The notes under the pieces are model-generated. The model was given only the letters and a program-made list of their open reading frames with translations, had not been told where the DNA came from and ran no database searches. Positions 46,228 through 54,539 of a DNA stretch of 64,000 bases are shown here, piece by piece. The DNA is from CAVUXJ01 sp963814975 (GTDB lineage: Bacteria; Acidobacteriota; Vicinamibacteria; Vicinamibacterales; CAVVIG01): the NCBI GenBank assembly GCA_963814975.1, contig CAWFFB010000030.1, forward strand, positions 124,001 to 188,000, read 5' to 3'. The number at the start of each line of letters is the position of its first letter. The first letter of the stretch is position 1. The position numbers and the translations under genes were made by a program.

Positions 46228-46677
46228 ATGACGGATTCACCCGCGCAAGTGCCATTTGTTGCGCAAGGCGCTCACCTCGTCCTCTACGACGGAGTCTGTG
46301 GCCTGTGTGGCCGTCTGCTCCAATTCCTTCTCAAGCACGATCGCCGCGCCGTTTTCAGCTTCGCTTCGCTCCAAAGTGCAACCGGAAGGGCGATGGTCGA
46401 GCGTTGCGGCGGCGACCCTGACGAACTGACTTCTTTTTACGTTCTCGCGAACTATCGGACGGGTCAGGCGCGGATGTTCAGCAGGGGTAGCGCCGCGCTC
46501 TTCGTCGCCGGCGAACTGGGGTGGCCCTGGAAGGTGGCAGTGCTGCTGCGCGTGCTGCCAATCGCGATCTTGGACTGCGTTTACGACGTTGTCGCCCAAA
46601 GCCGGTATCGCGTGTTCGGCCGCTATGAACAGTGCCTGACGCCGCGTCCAGAGGTCCGAAGCCGCTTCGTCGAGTGA
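46228..46677 (+). CDS. DCC-family (DUF393) thiol-disulfide oxidoreductase-like protein
   Basis: A 149-residue soluble protein with the family motif DGVCGLCGRLLQF near residue 22 and the downstream SRGSAALFVAGELG, LPIAILDCVYDVVAQSRY typical of DUF393. The cysteines suggest thiol redox activity, but the biochemical role of the family is poorly known. The ATG at 46228 is preferred; a TTG two codons earlier is the alternative. Confidence 0.85.
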   Translation: MTDSPAQVPFVAQGAHLVLYDGVCGLCGRLLQFLLKHDRRAVFSFASLQSATGRAMVERCGGDPDELTSFYVLANYRTGQARMFSRGSAALFVAGELGWPWKVAVLLRVLPIAILDCVYDVVAQSRYRVFGRYEQCLTPRPEVRSRFVE

Positions 46678-46810
46678 ACAGGGAGTCTGCCAGGGAGTAT
46701 TCCGTCTCGATCGGCTCACCTTCCCGCGTAGCTCGTGAGGACGAAGTCGCGCGCTGTCAGCGTGGCGATCAATCTGCGCGAGCGATGAGCTGACCCGATA
46801 CCAAGGTCTG

Positions 46811-48292
46811 ATGGACGATTGCGCTTTGGGGGAGGATCCTTTCGATAGCGGCGCGCCCTCGATGGGCCACGGAGGAAGAAAGTTGTCCCAGGAGTTTGAC
46901 GTCGTGTGTCTCGGTGGTGGCGTCGCCGGAGAAGCGGTCGCGGCGGGCCTTCAGGGCAGCGGGCTGACGCTCGCGGTGGCCGAGCGAGAACTGGTCGGCG
47001 GCGAGTGCCCGTACTGGGGCTGCGTGCCCTCCAAGACCCTGCTTCGTTCGAGCGAAACCTTGACCGAGGCCGAGCGCGCTCGCGCTCTGGCTGCCTCACG
47101 CGTGGAATGGACCGTCGACTTTCCCAAGGTCTCCACACGCGTGCGGTGGATGGCACGCAACCTCGACGACAGCCGGCCCGCCGCCGCAATGGAGGCGACC
47201 GGGGCCAGGCTTTTTCGAGGCGAAGGCAAACTGACGGACCTGCGCACCGTCTCGGTTGGAAACGAGCAACTTGTAGCGCGCCGCGCCGTCGTCATCGCCA
47301 ACGGCAGCACGGCAGCGATCCCGCCAATCCCCGGACTGGACGCCGTCGAGTTCTGGACCAACCGCCAGGCGGCGATTCCGAGGGAGCTGCCGGTCTCGCT
47401 GGCGATCCTCGGCGGGGGGCCCATTGGCCTCGAGCTGGGGCAGGCCTTCGCACGTCTCGGCTCCAGGGTGACCGTGATCGAAGCCGGCCCGGCACTCCTT
47501 GGCCTCGAGGAACCAGAGGCCGGAGCCGCGCTCCGGTCACATCTGGAGGCGGACGGCATGACGCTGGTCATCGGGGACCCATGCATCGCGGTCGAACCGC
47601 AAGACATGGGCCCCTCGGGACTGCGCTCGGCCGTCGTCGTCCATTTGAAGTCTGGAGCAGTGGTACGGGCCGACCGGTTGCTGGTCGCCACGGGCCGCCG
47701 GCCCAACGTGGAGGCGTGGCGGCCAGCCGGGCTCCCACAGACGGAGCGCGGGTGGCTGAAAGTGGATCCGGCAACGCTCGAAGCGCAGCCCGGCGTTTTC
47801 GGCGCCGGTGACATCACCGGCCTCGGTGGATTCACCCACCTCGCCGACTACCACGGCCGGGTGATCGCGCGCCGATTGCGGGGCATGGACGCGAGGGCCG
47901 ACCACACGGCGGTCCCGCGCGTGACCTTCACGGATCCTGAGATCGCGTCGGTCGGACTGTCGGAGGCGGCCGCGCGTGCGAACGGCATCGAGGTCGTCGT
48001 CGCCAGCGCCGATCCGGGCGAGAGCGCGCGCGGCTATATCCACGACTTTCACAGGGGTGCGCTCAAGCTGGTCGCCGATCTCGAGCGCGGGGTGCTGATC
48101 GGCGCGACCCTGGTCTCGCCGCGCGCGGGGGAGATCGTGGGCGAGCTCGTGCTGGCGATCAAGCTGCGCACGCCGCTGGAAACGCTCGCCGACGTCATCC
48201 ACCCATTCCCGGCGTTCAACCGGGTGCTTGGGCAAACTCTGGAAGAGCTCGCGGCGAGGGCGGCGCTGCTAAGCGCGGCGCGGCCCTCATGA
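46811..48292 (+). CDS. Pyridine nucleotide-disulfide oxidoreductase, mercuric-reductase/lipoamide-dehydrogenase-like
   Basis: FAD-dependent enzyme that passes NAD(P)H electrons through a redox disulfide. FAD motif DVVCLGGGVAGEAVAAG, active-site GGECPYWGCVPSKTL (CX4C), NAD motif LAILGGGPIGLELGQAF, second FAD motif PGVFGAGDITGLGG, and the dimer-domain HPFPAFNRVLGQ. There is no N-terminal metal-binding domain or C-terminal cysteine pair, so mercury reduction is unlikely; substrate unknown. A TTG at 46883 with GGAGGA upstream is a credible alternative start that removes a poorly conserved leader. Its stop overlaps an ATG (48289). Confidence 0.85.
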   Translation: MDDCALGEDPFDSGAPSMGHGGRKLSQEFDVVCLGGGVAGEAVAAGLQGSGLTLAVAERELVGGECPYWGCVPSKTLLRSSETLTEAERARALAASRVEWTVDFPKVSTRVRWMARNLDDSRPAAAMEATGARLFRGEGKLTDLRTVSVGNEQLVARRAVVIANGSTAAIPPIPGLDAVEFWTNRQAAIPRELPVSLAILGGGPIGLELGQAFARLGSRVTVIEAGPALLGLEEPEAGAALRSHLEADGMTLVIGDPCIAVEPQDMGPSGLRSAVVVHLKSGAVVRADRLLVATGRRPNVEAWRPAGLPQTERGWLKVDPATLEAQPGVFGAGDITGLGGFTHLADYHGRVIARRLRGMDARADHTAVPRVTFTDPEIASVGLSEAAARANGIEVVVASADPGESARGYIHDFHRGALKLVADLERGVLIGATLVSPRAGEIVGELVLAIKLRTPLETLADVIHPFPAFNRVLGQTLEELAARAALLSAARPS

Positions 48293-48516
48293 CATCACTC
48301 TCAACCCATGCGCTCCGAAGCACCACTGGTCGGACTGGTACGCCGCCTACATCGTCGGGCGCGAGCACGGGAAGACTCCCGAGGAGGCAGCCAACGATGG
48401 CGCCCTCCACATGGAAGGTGCCCGCCGATGACTGACAACGAACTTCCCCCGCGTCGACGGACCTCCGGCAGGCCTTCGGGCGCTGGACCGCGGACGCGTT
48501 GGCCAAGCTCGACTGG
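48289..48516 (+). pseudogene. Two short ATGA-coupled remnants
   Basis: An ATG at 48289 overlaps the previous stop. After a few codons the frame changes and HHWSDWYAAYIVGREHG with KTPEEAANDGALHME is read to a stop at about 48430, itself overlapping another ATG (48428) that gives MTDNELPPRRR and soon degrades. The first resembles the C-terminus of a small conserved protein I cannot name. Both look like broken genes that once followed the flavoprotein. Confidence 0.4.
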
Positions 48517-48915
48517 CTATTTCGCAGCGGCGTCGGTTTTGAAGACGGCGAAGTTGTTGCCCTCGGGGTCGATGAACATCGCGAACCATCCCATGCCGGG
48601 CACTGCCGTTTTTCCTTTGGTCATTTTGGCACCGAGCGACGCGGCACGTTCGACCGAGTCTTCGATCGAGTCGACCATCGAGTAGTTGACCGCACCGTTG
48701 ATCGTGAATCCTTCCGGGCGCCTCGCGATGCCGCCGTTGATGGCCCCCGGGTGTTTGAGCATTCCCTGGTCGTCAGTTTCGCCGGAGTGGACCATGATGT
48801 AGTCCATCTGCGGCATCTCGGTGACCTTCCAGTCGAACATCTTCGTGTAGAAGTCGGCCAGCTTCTTCGGATCGTTGGCGTAGAGCTCGAAATGGGAAAC
48901 GGTGTTCTTCTGCAT
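48517..48915 (-). CDS. VOC-family (glyoxalase/bleomycin-resistance fold) protein
   Basis: A 132-residue single vicinal-oxygen-chelate unit pair: VSHFELYANDPKKLADFY at the start, then INGGIARRPEGF and VPGMGWFAMFIDPEGNNFAVF at the end. Such proteins bind a metal and act on small molecules; the substrate is not predictable. The start at 48915 puts VSHFE close to the N-terminus as in relatives. Minus strand, convergent with the flavoprotein region. Confidence 0.88.
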   Translation of the reverse strand: MQKNTVSHFELYANDPKKLADFYTKMFDWKVTEMPQMDYIMVHSGETDDQGMLKHPGAINGGIARRPEGFTINGAVNYSMVDSIEDSVERAASLGAKMTKGKTAVPGMGWFAMFIDPEGNNFAVFKTDAAAK

Positions 48916-49080
48916 CCCGTATTCTAGGATCAGGACCACGGTTCGACGCCAGTCAGCAATATCGTAGCGATCGCGCCCTGCAGCGGGATCCCATCTATTG
49001 CGGCCGTACCTGGCTTGGTGCTACAAGGTGCGGTCGAAGAGCGATTCGTACATCACTGACTCCACCAAGAGGTCACCAGC

Positions 49081-49425
49081 ATGATTGCGGGCATGCTCGG
49101 CGTACTGGCACTGTTTCCCCTCGCGACGTTTGCGCTGCTGTATTGTTTCACCCGCGGCGGGACAATCGTGGCCATCCTCGGCGCCGGCATCGTCGGCGCC
49201 GCCATCGTCGGGTTCATCTCCTCGGCTGCCACCGCGATGGCGTCCGCGTACGATCCGACGTCAGCCGTGCTTCGAGGTGTGGCGATCGGTTTCGCCGGCG
49301 GCGTGGCGGTCAGTGGATGCGCAGCCCTCGTCGTTCGGCTGCTCCAGAAGCCTTCGTTGTCGAAGCGCCTGGTATGGTTCGCGGCGCTTCTGCTCCAAGG
49401 TGCAACCCTTGCCGCCGCGCAGTAG
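49081..49425 (+). CDS. Small membrane protein, possibly chimeric
   Basis: A 114-residue frame with hydrophobic stretches (MLGVLALFPLATFALLYCF, AILGAGIVGAAIVGFIS, GFAGGVAVSGCAALVV). AAGAGGTC lies before the ATG. The last 20 residues (KRLVWFAALLLQGATLAAAQ) look like a separate signal peptide that fits the OmpA-like remnant downstream, which continues in the same frame after the stop. So the last part may belong to the next gene. Confidence 0.45.
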   Translation: MIAGMLGVLALFPLATFALLYCFTRGGTIVAILGAGIVGAAIVGFISSAATAMASAYDPTSAVLRGVAIGFAGGVAVSGCAALVVRLLQKPSLSKRLVWFAALLLQGATLAAAQ

Positions 49426-49800
49426 ACTGTCGGTGACGCTACGGCTCCGCCGCAGCGGACGGACTACCTAAAATTTGCACAGGGAGCCGTGCCCGTCAGC
49501 CTGGGCGGGGCGGGCGCGCGCCACGGCGCAAACTTCGAGCATGCCGTGCGGATCATCGATGGCGATGCGAGTGGTTTCACTTTCGTGAACGGCGCGACCG
49601 CGGAGACCGACACCGAGTTCGTCTACCAGCTTTCCGGCATCCACGACGTTCGATCGCTTCGCCGTTCCGGAGATCCGGGAAACTCCGAGTCCGACGCAGA
49701 CATTTGCCCGTCTTGTCGAGATCCAGCAGAGAGAACAGCTGTTTCGAGAACTCGATCGACTGCGGACTGTGGGTGCGCTTCGCGTTTCTCCAAGGTCCGT
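49357..49800 (+). pseudogene. OmpA-family N-terminal domain remnant with nonsense codon
   Basis: A signal peptide-like segment (VWFAALLLQGATLAAAQ) is followed by TAG at 49423, and the same frame then continues TDYLKFAQGAVPVSLGGAG, NFEHAVRIIDGDASGFTF and ATAETDTEFVYQL, the exported beta domain seen in front of OmpA domains in related bacteria as I recall. After about 49640 another frame gives TTFDRFAVPEIRETPSP and the sequence fades. The OmpA peptidoglycan-binding domain is missing. Confidence 0.55.
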
Positions 49801-49895
49801 CATGGTCCCGTTATCCGCCGCAAAAAGAACCAGGAGACCCGGTCGATCTCCGAGACCCGCTCACGGACACCAGATAGCGTCGGCGTAGCCGTCGT

Positions 49896-50320
49896 TCACG
49901 CACCGGCGGCGCGCATCGCAGCGTGGGGCCGCTTCAGGAACGATGGCGCACCGGCGAGGAACCACGGCGCAATCATGCTGTCAAAAATCATGCAGCCGAA
50001 CGCGGAACTCGGCATGAACGGCCAAATGGGATTGCCCCACAGGTGATGCGCAAGGTCCCAGCACGCATGAATCAGCCAGCCGAGGCCGATAAACCGATAC
50101 GACCGTAGCCCACGAAACGCCACAGCCGCGCCGATGACGGGTACGTCAATTCCCACAGACCGAATCCGCCACTCAAGTACACGCCGCTCGCACCCGCAAG
50201 GATGATCGTGTTGAGGGTGCGACGGGTTGGTTCCGCGACGAGCGACATCAGGGCTACGAACAGAAGAGCGCCGAGAGCCGGTCCGACGTAGTCCATGACA
50301 GCGAGCGGTGCAGGGTGCAT
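49896..50320 (-). pseudogene. DUF6010-like membrane protein with one frameshift
   Basis: From the ATG at 50320 (GGAGGAAG upstream) the frame reads PALGALLFVALMSLVAEP, then GGFGLWELTYP; at about 50145 one base is missing, and the next frame gives PVIGAAVAFRGLRSYRFIG, HACWDLAHHLWGNPIW and SMIAPWFLAG to the stop at 49896. The joined 141-residue protein has four hydrophobic segments and the conserved WDLxHH motif of small DUF6010 proteins. Function unknown. Confidence 0.65.
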
Positions 50321-50384
50321 GAGCACTTCCTCCATGGCGCAATCCTACAAGACGTGGCAGAATCCGCCAGTGGCTAGAAAGACG

Positions 50385-51380
50385 ATGATTGAAGGATTCA
50401 CGCCACGTCCTGCGAACGGGCGACGGCCACGCCTGGTCGCGGTCGTCGCGTTCGACGGCGTCGTGCTCGGCGACTTGGCAACCGCGTGCGAAGTGTTCGG
50501 CCTGGCGATGAGGAAGGAGGGGCGGACGGCGTACGAGGTCCGCGTCTGCAGCGAGTCGGCAACCGTCGAATCGATGCACGTCGCGCTCCGCGTTCCGTGG
50601 CGGCTGTCGTCACTTAGCCAGGCCGACACCGTCATTGTGCCGGGCATCAACGACGTCAATCGACCCGTACCCGCTCCGGTCTTACGCGCCATACGTCGGG
50701 CGGCTGAGCGCGGCGCCCGCGTGGCGTCGATTTGCACCGGCGCTTTTGTGCTGGCGGCCACCGGCGTCCTCGACGGCCTCCGCGCCACGACGCACTGGCT
50801 TGCCGCCGCCGATCTCGCCCGTCGTCATCCTTCCATCGATCTCGACGCGAACGTGCTCTACGTGGACAACGGCCGCGTCCTGACATCGGCGGGCGCCGCC
50901 GCCGGTTTCGATCTCTGCATTCACATGGTTCGTTGCGACCTCGGCGCCGACATCGCGGCATCGGTCGCGCGGCTTGCGGTGATGCCGCTCGAGCGGGCAG
51001 GTGGGCAGGCGCAATTCATCGAACATGCGCCTCCATCAGAAGCGCCCGGCGCCATGACGCCGTTGCTCACATGGATGGAACAGAACCTCTCGCTCGAGCT
51101 CCCGCTGCCAGTCATCGCGCGGCGGGCGGCAATCAGCACGAGAATCCTCAGCCGTCGTTTTCGCGAGCAGGTGGGAGCGACGCCGGCCGCGTGGCTCGCG
51201 CACGCGCGCGTGCGTCGCGCGCAGCGGCTGCTCGAAACGACGGACCTGGCCATCGAGCAAGTGGCGGCGGAGGCAGGCTTCGGGTCCGCCGCAGTGATGC
51301 GCGAGCACTTCGGAACCGTGGTCGGCACGAGCCCACAGACGTACCGTCGGGCGTTTTCCACAGCGATTCGCTCGGCGTAA
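50385..51380 (+). CDS. GlxA-family transcriptional regulator (DJ-1/PfpI plus AraC HTH)
   Basis: A 331-residue regulator. Residues about 18-190 form a class I glutamine-amidotransferase-like domain (VAVVAFDGVVLGDLATACEVF, DTVIVPGIND, SICTGAFVLAATGVLDG, TTHWLAAADLARR); residues about 225-325 hold two AraC helix-turn-helix units (VIARRAAISTRILSRRFREQ and IEQVAAEAGFGSAAVMREHF with GTSPQTYRRAF). The start at 50385 is chosen because upstream residues overlap the divergent gene. Likely acts on neighbouring or unlinked genes; the inducer is unknown. Confidence 0.9.
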   Translation: MIEGFTPRPANGRRPRLVAVVAFDGVVLGDLATACEVFGLAMRKEGRTAYEVRVCSESATVESMHVALRVPWRLSSLSQADTVIVPGINDVNRPVPAPVLRAIRRAAERGARVASICTGAFVLAATGVLDGLRATTHWLAAADLARRHPSIDLDANVLYVDNGRVLTSAGAAAGFDLCIHMVRCDLGADIAASVARLAVMPLERAGGQAQFIEHAPPSEAPGAMTPLLTWMEQNLSLELPLPVIARRAAISTRILSRRFREQVGATPAAWLAHARVRRAQRLLETTDLAIEQVAAEAGFGSAAVMREHFGTVVGTSPQTYRRAFSTAIRSA

Positions 51381-51512
51381 ACGGACGAGCCACGGAAGTG
51401 GGATGGCGCGTCCGCCTGGATTCCAACCAGCGGCCCCGAGATTCGAAGGCCGGCGATCTTTCGCTTGGACGCGTAAACTGGTTGGCCTCCGCCCTGCGCC
51501 TTGAATCGGCTC

Positions 51513-52118
51513 ATGAACTATTTGATCCACTTCCTTCTGGCTGGTGACGATGACGAGTTGCGGCTGGGAAACCTGCTCGGCGATTACGTCAAGGGGCGGG
51601 TCGAGCGGTTCGAGCACGCTGGCATCACCGATCGGCTGCGCACCGGCATTCAGATGCATCGAACGATTGACGCGTTCTCGGATCGCCATCCCGCGGTTCA
51701 TCGCAGCAAGAGGATCCTCGCTGCCGAATACGGGCGGTTGTCCGGCGTCATCGTCGATGTGTTCTACGACCACGTGCTGGCGCGCCGGTGGACCGAGCAT
51801 CATCCGCGGCCATTGCGGGATTACACACAGGACGTCTACCGCACGCTGATGAGCAATCTGCACCGGTTACCGGCTCCCGTGCATCCGCTGATCAAGAGCA
51901 TGAGTCGAGGCGACTGGCTGCGAGGCTATGCCAGCCAGCACGGCATCGAACGCGCGCTGCAGGGGATGGCGCGGCGGCGTCCGGTGGCTGCGGAGATCGG
52001 CACGGCTGGCCGCCTGCTCGCCGACCATTTCGATCGCTTCTCTGCCGACTTCGACGAGTTCCTGCCCGAGCTGCGCGTGCGCTGCGCGGAGTTCCTGGCT
52101 GAGCGCGACGCTGGTTGA
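51513..52118 (+). CDS. acpH: Acyl carrier protein phosphodiesterase
   Basis: Removes the 4'-phosphopantetheine arm from acyl carrier protein. The 201-residue protein begins MNYLIHFLLAG and contains LGNLLGDYVKGR, GIQMHRTIDAFSDRHP and VDVFYDHVLARRW, the histidine/aspartate metal ligands of this HD-like family. Normal length. A TTG four codons upstream is an alternative start. A weak hairpin (TGAGCC-GAGTCC-GGCTCA, 52116-52133) covers the stop. Confidence 0.9.
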   Translation: MNYLIHFLLAGDDDELRLGNLLGDYVKGRVERFEHAGITDRLRTGIQMHRTIDAFSDRHPAVHRSKRILAAEYGRLSGVIVDVFYDHVLARRWTEHHPRPLRDYTQDVYRTLMSNLHRLPAPVHPLIKSMSRGDWLRGYASQHGIERALQGMARRRPVAAEIGTAGRLLADHFDRFSADFDEFLPELRVRCAEFLAERDAG

Positions 52119-52421
52119 GCCGAGTCCGGCTCATGGACAGGTCCGGCTGCAGTCGGTGCGAATTTCTGCACCCTTCTAAGGCCATTTCGTTGCAAACGTT
52201 ACCGCTGTACATGGCACCAGACCGATAGGGGTTGCCTGTTGAGGGTGAATTCCCAATCGTGCAGCAACCGCCCTGAAATCACTCGCCGTTTGTGATTGGG
52301 TAACGCGCGACCTTCCGCGCGAAATGGCTTGATTCCTTCATCGGCCGGTAGAATGTCCCAGGGCACATGACCGACTCCCAGCAGGCGTTGGACCACAAGC
52401 CAGCCGACGACACGTTTCTGG
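52119..52421. other. Intergenic, no gene seen
   Basis: About 300 bases. The only structure noted is a CGCGCG-ACCTTC-CGCGCG hairpin at 52304-52321 without a T-run. Confidence 0.4.
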
Positions 52422-52425
52422 CGCT

Positions 52426-52885
52426 GACCTCTTCTATCGGTTGAACGTGTTCCCCATTCGGGTCCCCTCGCTGCGCGAACGCGTCGAGGACATCCCGCTT
52501 CTCATCACCCATTACGTCCGCCGGTTCGCCGAGCGTCAGGGCAAGAAGGTCGAGGAAGTCCCCGACGAGGTGATCGCCAGGCTGAAGGATTATCCGTGGC
52601 CAGGTAACGTTCGTGAACTTCAGAACGTGATCGAGCGAGCGGTCGTGGCGACGACGGGCCCCACGTTGACTGCCGGAGCCAGAGCACCGCACCAAGCGTG
52701 CGGCCACGGCGTCCCGCACGCTGGCGCAAGTCGAGCGGGAGCACATCGAGGCGACCTTGCAGGCCACGAACGGGGTGCTCGGCGGTTGGGACGGGGCGGC
52801 GGCGAGGCTGGGGCTGTCCAGAACGACGCTCATCTCCAGGATGCAGCGTCTGGGCATTTCGGCTGGGACCGGCCTCCGCAAGTCA
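52426..52885 (+). pseudogene. C-terminal remnant of a sigma-54-dependent regulator
   Basis: The frame DLFYRLNVFPIRVPSLRER, DIPLLITHYVRRFAE, YPWPGNVRELQNVIERAVV is the end of a sigma-54 AAA+ domain. Near 52690 the frame changes, after which a Fis-type helix-turn-helix is read (REHIEATLQATNG, GAAARLGLSRTTLISRMQRLGI). Upstream of 52426 the Walker A, GAFTGA and sensor regions are absent. It cannot be functional as it stands. Confidence 0.8.
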
Positions 52886-53071
52886 GCGAGCCAGCCAGCA
52901 CTCTCGCGGTGGCGAAGTGCCCGCGGTGCACAACCGCAGGTTGTTGGCTGATCGAACGCCGGATCCTGCGCGATTGCCGTTGCGACACCGAGTCTGCTCG
53001 CACCGAGTGAAACTCTTGTCGAGGTACCGGCCCCACCCTGCGACCGTCAGGAGTAAGGGGAACCGCCTTCG

Positions 53072-54292
53072 CTATTCGCTCAAAAAATCGCCGACGCGTT
53101 TGAAAGGCTCGACATGATCGCACACGACTTTGATCGCCATCATGATAGGCACCGCCAACAACATGCCCCAGACGCCCCACATCCAGCTCCAGAACAGGAG
53201 TCCCGCAAAAATGGCGATGTGATTCATCTCCGCCACCTTGCCGAGCAACATTGGCGTCAACACCCAGCCTTCAAGCGTGGTAATCGCGAGCGCGCTCAGG
53301 GCGATGTATGTCGTCGGTCCAACAGCCTCGAACTGGATGTAGCTGACAACTGACAGGACGATGGTCACGATGACGGGACCGAAGTATGGAATGGAGTTGA
53401 AAAGACCGGCGACCAGCCCCCACAGCGCCGGCTGATTCAGCCCGAGCCACCACAACGCACATCCGGTCAGGACCGCAACCACGATACTGGTGAAGATCTG
53501 CACCAGCAGGAAGCGCTCCATTTGGGAGCCGATGGCGTCGAGGACTTGGACCGTGATCCGCTTCTGTGACAGCCCGTCACCCACGTTCCTGACGAGTTTT
53601 CGCTTGAACAGGTCGTCAGCCACGAGCAGAAACAAGGTCAGGAAAAAGATCATGACGATGACGCTAACGAACGCTGGCAGCGATAACCATCCAGCCCATA
53701 CATAGTCTGCGGTCCGCATGATCGGCTCCTCGACCTGGACGCGAACCACACCCTGCGGGGTGGGCGTCGGCGCCGCCGCGGCCACGGTGCCGCGATCGAT
53801 GGAGTCGGCCGCCTCTTGCAATTTCTCGATCGCACCCGGCTCCCCGCGGGTCTGGCCTAGCTCATCGCGGAGCTTGCGCACACCCGTGGGGAGCTGTTCG
53901 ACAACGGCGACCATCTCATCGGTGAGCTGGTACAACGTGCCGCCGATGGCCGCGACGACCCCGAGCAGGATGACCGTGGCGCCGATGACACGGGGGATGC
54001 GCCATCGCTCCAGGCGATCGACGATCGGATCGAGCGCGTAAAACAACAGTCCGCTTACCACAAAGGGAATGAGCACGTCCTGCGTGTTCTTCAGCAGCCA
54101 GATGACTGCGACGATGCCTACGAGGGTGAGCGAGACATGCCGGATGTCGACCGACATCGAGTTCGGTGACCCGGGCGGCGTTCGGATCTCCGGTGCTGTC
54201 TGCGTCACGCCATCATCCTGGACCGAGGCCGCGGATGGCGGCAGTGAGGAAGGAAACGTCGGCGTGGCATTGTTCCGCACAAGAGTCCTCAA
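53072..54292 (-). CDS. AI-2E family (PerM/TqsA-like) permease
   Basis: A 406-residue membrane protein with about eight helices: VSLTLVGIVAVIWLLKN, VLIPFVVSGLLFYALDPIVD, VIGATVILLGVVAAIGG, then a long periplasmic loop, and FVSVIVMIFFLTLFLLV, GLVAGLFNSIPYFGPVIV and LTPMLLGKVAEMNHIAIFAGLLFWSWMWG. The last motifs are typical of the AI-2E exporter-like family. Members export signals or act as Na+/H+ antiporters; the substrate is unclear. The first 45 residues are extra; a start at the ATG near 54157 (MSVDIRHVSL) is possible. Confidence 0.88.
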   Translation of the reverse strand: MRTLVRNNATPTFPSSLPPSAASVQDDGVTQTAPEIRTPPGSPNSMSVDIRHVSLTLVGIVAVIWLLKNTQDVLIPFVVSGLLFYALDPIVDRLERWRIPRVIGATVILLGVVAAIGGTLYQLTDEMVAVVEQLPTGVRKLRDELGQTRGEPGAIEKLQEAADSIDRGTVAAAAPTPTPQGVVRVQVEEPIMRTADYVWAGWLSLPAFVSVIVMIFFLTLFLLVADDLFKRKLVRNVGDGLSQKRITVQVLDAIGSQMERFLLVQIFTSIVVAVLTGCALWWLGLNQPALWGLVAGLFNSIPYFGPVIVTIVLSVVSYIQFEAVGPTTYIALSALAITTLEGWVLTPMLLGKVAEMNHIAIFAGLLFWSWMWGVWGMLLAVPIMMAIKVVCDHVEPFKRVGDFLSE

Positions 54293-54372
54293 TGCGACAG
54301 TCGTCCACGACTATCTCGTCGCCGCAGAGACGACGCTGGTTATCACCGAAGGCGCGGCACAAGTAACCATGC

Positions 54373-54426
54373 GAAGCTCAATATGGGAGCGACACGCGCC
54401 GAAGCTCAATATGGGAGCGACACGCG
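54373..54426. repeat. Direct repeat, 26 bp, period 28
   Basis: Two copies begin at 54373 and 54401, each starting GAAGCTCAATATGGGAGCGA and identical over 26 bases. They lie in the 247-base gap upstream of the AI-2E permease gene start and downstream of the FAD monooxygenase stop. Confidence 0.9.
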
Positions 54427-54539
54427 ATAAGCCCATGCAAAGTTATCGCCAGGAGGGCAAGAGGGATTAGAAGGGTCGCTTCAAAGGGCTCGACCCACAG
54501 AACGATCACTCTTCCACGTGGCGGCAACAACTGATGGCC

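Noticed and set aside
46811..48292. Mercuric reductase (merA) call
   Set aside because: It lacks the N-terminal metal-binding domain and the C-terminal cysteine pair, and no mer genes are near.
51390..51480. Plus-strand frame containing RLDSNQRP after the GlxA gene
   Set aside because: Short, without a start, and not part of any domain I recognise.
52116..52133. Hairpin over the acpH stop as a terminator
   Set aside because: The stem is only 6 bp, overlaps the stop codon and has no T-run; noted only within the gene entry.
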